DNA of 64,000 nucleotides. It comes from CAZSSM01 sp964609385. GTDB taxonomy: Bacteria > Planctomycetota > Planctomycetia > Isosphaerales > Isosphaeraceae. Made by a program: the position numbers and the translations under genes. Each line of letters begins with the position of its first letter. Positions within the stretch are counted from its first letter, which is position 1. Location: contig CAZSSM010000003.1 of assembly GCA_964609385.1 (NCBI GenBank), forward strand, positions 62,001 through 126,000, read 5' to 3'. The notes below the pieces were generated by a model. The model ran no database searches. It saw nothing but the letters and a program-made list of their open reading frames with translations, and was not told the origin of the DNA. Shown piece after piece: positions 37,094 to 44,466 of this stretch.

Positions 37094-40000
37094 GAGCGAT
37101 GCACCTCGAAGCGATCGACGCCGATGCGCCTGCGTCATCGCTGGATCCCACAGGGTCCGACCGGTCCCCCGGTCCGATCCTCTCAACGCAGCAGCGCGCG
37201 GCGGTCGAACATCAGTCTGGCGGCATCGCCCTGACGGCCGGGGCAGGCTGCGGCAAGACGACGGTGTTGACGAGTCGCTTTCTGGCCGAACTGGCCGGAG
37301 ACGCACCGCCGAGCCTGGAGCGGTTGGCCTCGCTGGTAGCCCTAACGTTCACCGATAAGGCCGCGCGGGAACTCCGGCTCCGTGTTCGTGCCGTCTGCCG
37401 GACGCACCTTCGAGCCGTATCGCCTGCTACGCCGACCACCGCCAAGACCGAAGAATCGAACGGTTCGATCCATCACCGGCATGGATTGATTCCGGGACTC
37501 CTCGAAGATCCCGACGAAGATCCTTCGTCGGGTTCGCGTGCGCAGGCCCAACGTGCCTGGGAGCCGGTGCTCCGCGGTCTCGAGGCAGCGTCGATCGAGA
37601 CATTCCATGCCTACTGTGCGCGGCTCCTCCGCCGGTTTGCCGTTGAGGCGGGCTTGGATCCGGAATTCCAGATCCTCGACCACGCGTTGGCCGCCTCGGT
37701 CCGTGATGCTGCGCTTCGGGCCTGTGTCCGTCGCTGGCTGGCCGAGGATCCAGGGCCCGACTCATCCGGACAAGCCCTTCGACACCTAGCCGTTGAGTAC
37801 CGACTCGACGGCGTGATCTCCCAACTGCATGAGCTACTACGGCGCCGAGTTGACAGGGATCAACTCGACGTTTGGATCAAACGCCGACCCGACGAAATCC
37901 TCAAGGGCTGGTCTCGGGTCTTCGACCAAGAAGTACGCCCACCGTGCTGGTCGCAGGTTCGAGCGGCTGCCTCCGTCCTGCTATCGGTCATCCAAGACGC
38001 CGAACCGACCACACCCAAGGCACGCGAGCGTCGACTCGGCCTCCTGGAACTACTCCCCGGTTGGCTTGATCCAGAGGTTATCCTCGAGGCCGACCATCCC
38101 CAACTCGTCGAAGTTCGAAGCCTGCTCAATCTCCAAGGGTCACGCGATGTCAATTGGCCCTCGCCAGCCTGCTTCGCCTCAGTCAAGCAGAGTTATCATG
38201 CCTTGAAAGGGACGATCGAAAAATATCAATCGTTAAGCATACATGATGAGGAATTGACGAGACGCTCGGCCGAACGGAGCCTCTGGCTGGCCCGTCTGCT
38301 CTTCGACGCGGTCCGAGAATACGAGAGGCGGAAGCAGAGCGCCGGCTGGCTCGATTACGACGACCTCCAAGACCGGCTCCTCGGGCTCCTCGAGAAGTCG
38401 CCGGCAGTCCGGGAACGGATCGAGAAGCCGCTGCGTCGTGTGCTGGTCGATGAGTTTCAGGACACCGACCCGATCCAAGCGCGGTTGCTGGAGCGTCTGG
38501 CCCCCCCCGATGCCCCCTCGGGTCGGCTCTTCCTGGTCGGCGACTTCAAGCAGTCGATCTATCGGTTTCGCGGCGCGCGTCCGCACCTGTTCCTCGGGTT
38601 TCGCGATCGGACCCCAGCCTCGGGTCGGCTCCCACTCTCGGGCAACTACCGGAGCGTCGGGCCGATCCTCGACTTCGCCAACACGCTCTTTCAAGGAGCC
38701 TTCGAGGTCGACGAACCGTTGACACCGACGCCCAGCACGCCCCATCAGGAACTCGATCACCACCTGGCAATCACGATGCTCTGGTCGCGTGATGAGCACG
38801 ACGAGGTGCCCACCTTGGCGACGGAACGACGTCAGGTCGAGGCCCAGGTCTTGGCCGGCCATTTGGCGGCACGTCTTGAGGACGGCCTGACGGTCCGTGA
38901 CGGTCAACAGATCCGAACCGCGCACGCCGGCGACGTCGTCCTGCTCTTCCGAACGCTCAACGATGCGGCGCCTTACGAGCAGGCTCTGGCGGCCGTCGGG
39001 CTCGACTATCACGTCGTCGGAGGCGCAGCCTTCTATGCCCAGCAAGAGGTCCTTGACCTGATCAACGCCCTGAGCGTCCTGGAAGACCCGCTCGACGCGC
39101 TTGCGTTGGCGGCAACGCTCCGGAGCCCGATGTTTGGTGTCAGCGACCTCGGTCTCTTTTGGTTGGCACAGACCGGTCTGCCTGAGCCACCAACGGTCTC
39201 CCTAGAGGCTCAGTCGATCGAGGAGATCGCTCCAGAGATATCAGGCGATTTGGAGTCAAGCAGTCCAGACCTCCGCGCCGGCTTCGAGGCCGATCCATCG
39301 GATTGGCCCGATGCATTGCCCGAGGACGACCGGGCCCGTCTGATCCGGGCACGACGCTTGATCACGCGCTGGCGGCTGAACAAGGATCGCCTGACGATCG
39401 CCGAGACCTTGGAGCAGGTCCTCGACGAGTCGGGCTACGAACTGGCCCTGATGGCGGAGTTCCTGGCCGATCGCAAACGGGCCAACGCGCGGAAACTGGT
39501 CCGTCTGGCACGACGGTTCGATCAGACCGGCGGGTTCAGCCTGGCCGACTTTGTGGCGAGGCTCCGCGCCGATGCACGGACCCCGCCCCGCGAGGATCAG
39601 GCGGCCACCACCGACGAGGCCGGTCGGGCCGTCCGGCTCATGACCGTCCACCAGGCCAAGGGCCTGGAATTCCCGATCGTCGTGGTCGTCGACGTGAACC
39701 GGGACAACGGCCCGGCTCGCGAATCGGTCGCGCTGCACGATCGGCTCGGGCTGGTCCTCAAGGAGAGCCACGACGATCGTCTCCGCTTCCATGCTTTGTC
39801 CCAAGACGATCGGGGCGGCGCCAAGCGATTGTCGAAGTCACCAACACTGCTGGGTTGGTCGTGCTATCGGACCCTGGAGGATTCCGAAGACCGGGCCGAA
39901 GCACGTCGCCTCTTCTATGTCGCGGTCACTCGAGCCCGCGACCACCTGATCCTCTCGGCCTGTCTGGATCCGGAACGGCCACCATCGAAGTGCTCGACCG

Positions 40001-40878
40001 CCCTCGACCTCCTGGCCGAGCGGTTTGACCTGGCCAACGGTCGCTCCCGGCTCGAACCACCCGAAGGCTCACGAACGCCACGCGTCTCGGTGGTTCAGGG
40101 GGCCTTGTCCACCTCAGCGCTGCGCGGATCGTCGACGTCGAAAGCTCAAACCAGGAGGACGAAAGGGCGGGGAGCCCGGACGCTACAGGTGGCCTCGATG
40201 CTTTCCCAAGTGCTCGACGAGGCGGAAGCGCGTTGGCCTACGGGGGCCTCGGAAGATCCGAACGAATCTTCCAAGGGCGTGGGGCGCGCAACACGACTCG
40301 TGCTCGACCCGGCTCACGGGCTGACTGAGCCGATCCGACGGGCTGACGCCTTGATCCGCGCGGTGCTCTCCGACCCGGATTTCGTCGGCGCACCCACTTC
40401 CGAGACGCTCGCAGAGGTCTTGAACCGCCTCGGCGCGGCCCAAGGTGCCGCTGCTCCGCGTCGACTCCGGGTGCGGATTGAAGCGATGCTTGGTCCACTC
40501 TTCCTTGAAATGCTCGGGCCGGCCTTGGCTGGGGCTCGACAAATCGAGCCCGGATTTGCCTGGGCATCGACTTGGACGGTTCAAGGCCATAAGCGGATCG
40601 TCGAGACGAAGACGGACCTAGCTTGGCTCGACGACGAGGCCGGCGCCTGGCATTGGCTGTTCGTCCGGCCCGAATCGACTGCGGACGCGTTAGGACAGGT
40701 CCGCCTTGGGATCGCTCAGCGCAGGGCGCGGGCTCTTGTATCAAGACACGTTGACCGCCTGGTATTCTGGGAGCTGATTCATCACTCCAACCACCGAGCC
40801 GACTGGCGACGCGTGACGCCGCCCGACTGGTCCGACGAGGATTTGGATCGTATCATCGGGAGTATTGTCCAAGGCTGA
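37090..40878 (+). CDS. addA: AddA-like UvrD/RecB helicase, nuclease domain apparently decayed
   Basis: The 1262-residue helicase starts four bases inside addB (ATGA), so translation is probably coupled. Superfamily 1 motifs are clear: I (AGAGCGKTT, about 51-58), Ia (LTFTDKAARELR), II (VLVDEFQDTDPIQ near 450), GDFKQSIYRFRGA, LSGNYRS, VHQAKGLEFPIVVVVD near 850 and RLFYVAVTRARDHL near 940. The C-terminal 240 residues occupy the place of the RecB-type nuclease, but the expected GxxD and DYKTD motifs read as ETKTDLAW and LFVRPES. I therefore expect a helicase without its own nuclease, with cutting done by AddB. Confidence 0.9.
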   Translation: MRAMHLEAIDADAPASSLDPTGSDRSPGPILSTQQRAAVEHQSGGIALTAGAGCGKTTVLTSRFLAELAGDAPPSLERLASLVALTFTDKAARELRLRVRAVCRTHLRAVSPATPTTAKTEESNGSIHHRHGLIPGLLEDPDEDPSSGSRAQAQRAWEPVLRGLEAASIETFHAYCARLLRRFAVEAGLDPEFQILDHALAASVRDAALRACVRRWLAEDPGPDSSGQALRHLAVEYRLDGVISQLHELLRRRVDRDQLDVWIKRRPDEILKGWSRVFDQEVRPPCWSQVRAAASVLLSVIQDAEPTTPKARERRLGLLELLPGWLDPEVILEADHPQLVEVRSLLNLQGSRDVNWPSPACFASVKQSYHALKGTIEKYQSLSIHDEELTRRSAERSLWLARLLFDAVREYERRKQSAGWLDYDDLQDRLLGLLEKSPAVRERIEKPLRRVLVDEFQDTDPIQARLLERLAPPDAPSGRLFLVGDFKQSIYRFRGARPHLFLGFRDRTPASGRLPLSGNYRSVGPILDFANTLFQGAFEVDEPLTPTPSTPHQELDHHLAITMLWSRDEHDEVPTLATERRQVEAQVLAGHLAARLEDGLTVRDGQQIRTAHAGDVVLLFRTLNDAAPYEQALAAVGLDYHVVGGAAFYAQQEVLDLINALSVLEDPLDALALAATLRSPMFGVSDLGLFWLAQTGLPEPPTVSLEAQSIEEIAPEISGDLESSSPDLRAGFEADPSDWPDALPEDDRARLIRARRLITRWRLNKDRLTIAETLEQVLDESGYELALMAEFLADRKRANARKLVRLARRFDQTGGFSLADFVARLRADARTPPREDQAATTDEAGRAVRLMTVHQAKGLEFPIVVVVDVNRDNGPARESVALHDRLGLVLKESHDDRLRFHALSQDDRGGAKRLSKSPTLLGWSCYRTLEDSEDRAEARRLFYVAVTRARDHLILSACLDPERPPSKCSTALDLLAERFDLANGRSRLEPPEGSRTPRVSVVQGALSTSALRGSSTSKAQTRRTKGRGARTLQVASMLSQVLDEAEARWPTGASEDPNESSKGVGRATRLVLDPAHGLTEPIRRADALIRAVLSDPDFVGAPTSETLAEVLNRLGAAQGAAAPRRLRVRIEAMLGPLFLEMLGPALAGARQIEPGFAWASTWTVQGHKRIVETKTDLAWLDDEAGAWHWLFVRPESTADALGQVRLGIAQRRARALVSRHVDRLVFWELIHHSNHRADWRRVTPPDWSDEDLDRIIGSIVQG

Positions 40879-40904
40879 CGCACTTCCCCGGAGAGTCTCG
40901 CTCG

Positions 40905-42167
40905 ATGAGTCCCATGGGTCCGTTCCGATCTGTGCTCGATCTCGCCGTCGCGGTGAGCTATCTGGTCGGGCTGTTCACCTGCGTGGGCCTGATCCAATTC
41001 CGGCGCGCCCGACTCCCCCGCGACGTCAAAGGGCCGGAGGATGATGTCGCTCAGAGAAATAGCATTTCTCAAAATAATATACGATGTCGTCTTGGTATTT
41101 TTGATTTGAGCATAGCCGGCGGGATGGCTTTCATGGCCGGCTTGTTGTTCGCCTCGATAATCCCATCGGCAAACCCGATTAACATTTTTGGTTTCCTGCA
41201 CGTGATTTATCTAAACCTGGTGATCGTGGTTCCGGCCTTAGGACTGAGTCTCCTGGTCGCCGATCGTTTCCGGTCGGGTCGACTCCTCAACACCTCGTCA
41301 CGAGGGCTGTCAGTGCTGGGGTTGGCGGCCTTTGGGGTAGGCATCTACGCGACGCTCATCGAGCCATATCGGTTGCGGGTCGAATCGGCGCAGATGCCGA
41401 TCCCGACCGAGCGGGCTGGCGACGATCCGATCCGGATCGCGATCTTAGCCGACCTCCAGACCGATCGGATCGGGACGTACGAGCAGCACGCCATCGCGAC
41501 CCTCATGGAACAGCGGCCCGACCTGATCCTGATCACTGGCGATATGCTTCAAGGTTGGGACGTGCTGAGGAACGAACTCGAAGCGCTTCGACTCCTGTTG
41601 TCCGAATTGGACGCACCGGGCGGGGTCTATCTGGTGCAGGGAGATACGGACCGGGGATGCGCCGAGAAGAATCATCCACCAACCGATCAAGGGTACCGCG
41701 CTTATTTGGAATCGCTTGTCGTGGGGACTCAGGTCCGCGTCCTCTATAACGAGGTTGTTACGACACAGGTCTGCGATCGCTCCTTTCGGATCGGCGGGGT
41801 CGGATTGGACTTTCAGTCGGAGAATGCGCGGAGTCGAGTGATCGAACCGCTCACCGCTGTAACGGATCCCGAAGAAATCTGCCTCTTGATGACGCATCGG
41901 CCCGATGTCGTCTTTCTACTGCCCGACTCCTCGCGGGTCGACCTCGTCGTGGCCGGTCACACTCATGGGGGCCAGGTGGTTGTACCGGGTTACGGTCCGC
42001 CGATCACGCTCTCGAACGTCCCTCGCTCGGTCGCCGCTGGGGGACTCCACAAGATCGGGGGCAACCTCATCTACGTCAGTCGAGGCGTCGGCCACGAGCG
42101 CGGACAGGCCCCTCGGATTCGGTTCCTCTGCCCGCCCGAAATCAGCATCATCACGCTCCATGATTGA
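40905..42167 (+). CDS. Membrane-anchored metallophosphoesterase
   Basis: The 420-residue product has about four hydrophobic N-terminal segments (to residue 160) and a calcineurin-like phosphoesterase domain behind them. Motifs are ILADLQTDRIG (normally D-x-H, here D-L-Q), ITGDMLQ, VQGDTDRG in place of GNHD, LLMTHRPD and VVAGHTHGGQV. The substituted ligands suggest altered metal binding, as in some YkuE/YaeI-like proteins. The physiological substrate (phospholipid, nucleotide or sugar phosphate) cannot be stated. It starts 27 bp after addA and ends 23 bp before the PmoA-family gene, so it may share their transcript. Confidence 0.85.
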   Translation: MSPMGPFRSVLDLAVAVSYLVGLFTCVGLIQFRRARLPRDVKGPEDDVAQRNSISQNNIRCRLGIFDLSIAGGMAFMAGLLFASIIPSANPINIFGFLHVIYLNLVIVVPALGLSLLVADRFRSGRLLNTSSRGLSVLGLAAFGVGIYATLIEPYRLRVESAQMPIPTERAGDDPIRIAILADLQTDRIGTYEQHAIATLMEQRPDLILITGDMLQGWDVLRNELEALRLLLSELDAPGGVYLVQGDTDRGCAEKNHPPTDQGYRAYLESLVVGTQVRVLYNEVVTTQVCDRSFRIGGVGLDFQSENARSRVIEPLTAVTDPEEICLLMTHRPDVVFLLPDSSRVDLVVAGHTHGGQVVVPGYGPPITLSNVPRSVAAGGLHKIGGNLIYVSRGVGHERGQAPRIRFLCPPEISIITLHD

Positions 42168-42189
42168 TCCCTCAGAGGAGTTCCCGCTC

Positions 42190-43086
42190 ATGCTCACCCA
42201 ACTCAGCGTGCTGATACTTATTGCTGCGATCGATAACGATGAGAGATCCCGCGAACTTGTGCTGGTCGCTGGAGTTGACGACTCTTTGGAGATCCGAGAC
42301 CACCAAGGACAACTCAAGCTCAAGGTTCATCAACCGGAGGCCGGGCGACCCTACATCCATCCGATCGCCGCGCCCGACGGTCTCGGGGTCTTGACCCAGT
42401 TTAGCCCCGGCCACCACCCGCATCAGACCGGGCTCTACTTTGGGTTTTTGAAGGTCGAAGGGCGTGACTACTTCCACAACCGCGGTGAGGACTACGTCTG
42501 CCGGGTTGGATCACCCGAAGTCGAATTGCTATCACCCAATCAGGTCCGTTGGAGCGCCCGCTACGATTGGCTCGACGAGACGTGTGCGCCGCTCTTGCAT
42601 ACCCGACAAGATGGCGTTTACAACGATCACTCATCATATGGGCTCTTGGACCTGACTTGGACGGCCGAGTCGACTCGTGACGTCACGTTCGGCGAGCATC
42701 CCTATGGCGGCCTGTTCCTCCGGATGCCCTGGTCGGCCGAGTCCGGCGGCGCGTCGATCGACTCGGAAGGGCATGAGGGGGCCATGACCGAGGGGGCTCG
42801 GGCACGTTGGGTCGAGGTGGGCGTCCCGATCACTGGTCGTCGTCCGACGCCTGAAGACTGGGGCCGAATCGCCATCCTCGACCATCCCGGGAACCCGCGA
42901 CACCCGACCCCTTGGCGGGTCGACGGTCAGCTCGGAGTCGGCCCCGCGCCCAGTCGATTGGGGACTTGGAGCCTTCCCGAAAGCGAAAAGGTCACCTTCC
43001 GCTACCGACTGGTCATCAGCACCGGCCCGCACGACCCGGACCGAATCGAGCAGGCCTATCGTGCCTTTACTGAGGATCCTCGCTGA
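42190..43086 (+). CDS. PmoA-family protein (methane oxygenase PmoA-like, DUF6807)
   Basis: The 298-residue product matches the pattern of the PmoA family that is widespread in planctomycetes: GRPYIHPIAAPDG, the HHPHQTGLYFGF segment near 85, FHNRG, and DHPGNPRHPTPWRV near 235. Despite its name this family is not methane monooxygenase; catalytic function is unknown, and members cluster with sugar-degrading genes. The ATG at 42190 is supported by GAGGAG nine bases upstream. A frame open to 41905 overlaps the upstream phosphoesterase and looks non-coding. The first 15 residues are hydrophobic and could be a short signal. Confidence 0.82.
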   Translation: MLTQLSVLILIAAIDNDERSRELVLVAGVDDSLEIRDHQGQLKLKVHQPEAGRPYIHPIAAPDGLGVLTQFSPGHHPHQTGLYFGFLKVEGRDYFHNRGEDYVCRVGSPEVELLSPNQVRWSARYDWLDETCAPLLHTRQDGVYNDHSSYGLLDLTWTAESTRDVTFGEHPYGGLFLRMPWSAESGGASIDSEGHEGAMTEGARARWVEVGVPITGRRPTPEDWGRIAILDHPGNPRHPTPWRVDGQLGVGPAPSRLGTWSLPESEKVTFRYRLVISTGPHDPDRIEQAYRAFTEDPR

Positions 43087-43113
43087 TCAGGATGAACGAG
43101 GAATCGGTGGTGG

Positions 43114-43150
43114 CCGACGAGTCCGTCCGCCCTTTAGGTCCGGTCGTCGG
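43114..43150. terminator. Possible weak convergent terminator
   Basis: CCGACGA (43114-43120) pairs perfectly with TCGTCGG (43144-43150) across a 23-base loop between the convergent stops at 43086 and 43162. The stem is short and the loop long, so the call is tentative. Confidence 0.3.
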
Positions 43151-43161
43151 CTCGCAAGGGA

Positions 43162-44058
43162 TCAAACGGTTCGATCGGCATATTGTTGAAAATCCTTTCT
43201 TTGAGGGAATTTGGGCCCATTGCCACCGGCCAGGAATAAGGCCCCATCCCACTGCTCCTCGACAGACTGGCCACCCTGATCCACGTAGACCCTCACGAGG
43301 ACCCCGTTCATAGAGACCCCTGCGTTCCGCAGGATCGTCATCGAGTTCTTCAATTGGTCGGCCGAGGGCTGATAGTGTCCGCTGAAATTGGTGATCCCCC
43401 GGAGGATGCCGTTTCGGATCGAGATCGTCCCGGAACAGAGGACGTCGTTCCCGGCGCAGAGGCTGGAGTGGTTGACGTACCGGCCTCGACTCGCGTTGTC
43501 GCCCATATCGCTCGGAGACGAGACAAACAGATTGGCGTAGACGTCCATGGCAAAGATATATGGGTCGCCGGAATCCAGATCATAATCGACCGTCTGGCAG
43601 GTGCAGTTCACATCGCTACCGTCTCGCATCCAGATGAGGCTGCCATCGAGTTGCACATCGACCATGTAGCGAAGCCTCTGAGCTTTGCTCAAGTAAATGA
43701 CATTTTGGGTTCGCTGACCCGGCCCTCTCATCCGACGGTCCACCTCGCGGAACTGCTCCAAGCTCAGGTCCTTGAACTGGACCTGCTGCCCATTGCGCCT
43801 TGGGAAGAAGTTGGTTCCTTTCGAATGCATGGCTGATGCGCTCGGGGGCAGGCGATCGACGTTCGGCCCGCGATACGCCCCGCGGGCTTTCCGCTCGTGA
43901 TAGAGGGCCCCCTCATGGGCATAGGTCCCCGCGAGCGCTTTCGGATTGGAACCGAAGTTCACGAAATTCCGCTTCCGCTCCTCGAACCGGAGAAGGGGTT
44001 CGTAGATGCAGTTATACTGGATCAGTTCCCGGTCGGCTGCATCTCGGAGGCATCCCAC
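43162..44058 (-). CDS. Hypothetical protein with an HSS/SGHY-type C-terminal domain
   Basis: The product (298 residues from a GTG at 44058; frame open to 44124) has a basic N-terminal half with NFVNFGSNPKALAGTYAHEG and a C-terminal domain reading GRYVNHSSLCAG, then SGTISIRNGILRGITNFSGHYQPS. From memory, the arrangement of a His-Ser-Ser motif followed by a Gly-rich strand and S-G-H-Y occurs as a C-terminal module in secreted or polymorphic-toxin-like proteins of many bacteria. The match is by pattern, so function is open. The N-terminus overlaps the preceding small gene in another frame, and the two may be one gene split by a frameshift. Confidence 0.6.
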   Translation of the reverse strand: MGCLRDAADRELIQYNCIYEPLLRFEERKRNFVNFGSNPKALAGTYAHEGALYHERKARGAYRGPNVDRLPPSASAMHSKGTNFFPRRNGQQVQFKDLSLEQFREVDRRMRGPGQRTQNVIYLSKAQRLRYMVDVQLDGSLIWMRDGSDVNCTCQTVDYDLDSGDPYIFAMDVYANLFVSSPSDMGDNASRGRYVNHSSLCAGNDVLCSGTISIRNGILRGITNFSGHYQPSADQLKNSMTILRNAGVSMNGVLVRVYVDQGGQSVEEQWDGALFLAGGNGPKFPQRKDFQQYADRTV

Positions 44059-44321
44059 GATGATCTGCGGGCGGGGACGTGGCTGAGGATCCGGTCCTTC
44101 TTGTCCCGGATGTACTTCTCGCACGCTTTGCGGAGTTCATAGGCCAGGGAACCCTCGACATCGTCCTGGTAGTCGGGGCGTCTCCGCGTTATGTATGCGT
44201 CTAGGATCGTGGCGATCTCCTCGATCGTGCTGCCGAGTTGCCCCCACTTCCGTGTTGCGTCTTTCCTGATGTCGCGGCGGAATTGATCTCCCGTGGGCAG
44301 CCCTCGCATGTAATATGCCAT
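44022..44321 (-). CDS. Small hypothetical protein overlapping the next gene
   Basis: The 99-residue product starts MAYYMRGLPTGDQFRRDIRK with AAGGA seven bases upstream, has a helical, charged body (IEEIATILDAYITRRRPD) and ends after RDKKDRILSHVPARR. Its last 12 codons lie over the start of the next gene in a different frame. The natural-looking sequence changes frame near 44058-44075, which suggests either a programmed or sequencing-related frameshift joining it to the 43162-44058 product, or two coupled genes. No family recognised. Confidence 0.6.
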   Translation of the reverse strand: MAYYMRGLPTGDQFRRDIRKDATRKWGQLGSTIEEIATILDAYITRRRPDYQDDVEGSLAYELRKACEKYIRDKKDRILSHVPARRSSWDASEMQPTGN

Positions 44322-44466
44322 GGCGCGTTCCTTTGTACGGATTGTGCGATCGTGGATTCGGCGAAGATGTCGGGCCGATCGCGACACTCTCGGATCGCGA
44401 TCGGCCCGTCGCAGTGGAGATGGTCGCCCGTCTCACGGACCCGCCAGGGCACTCAAGAAATTCATA

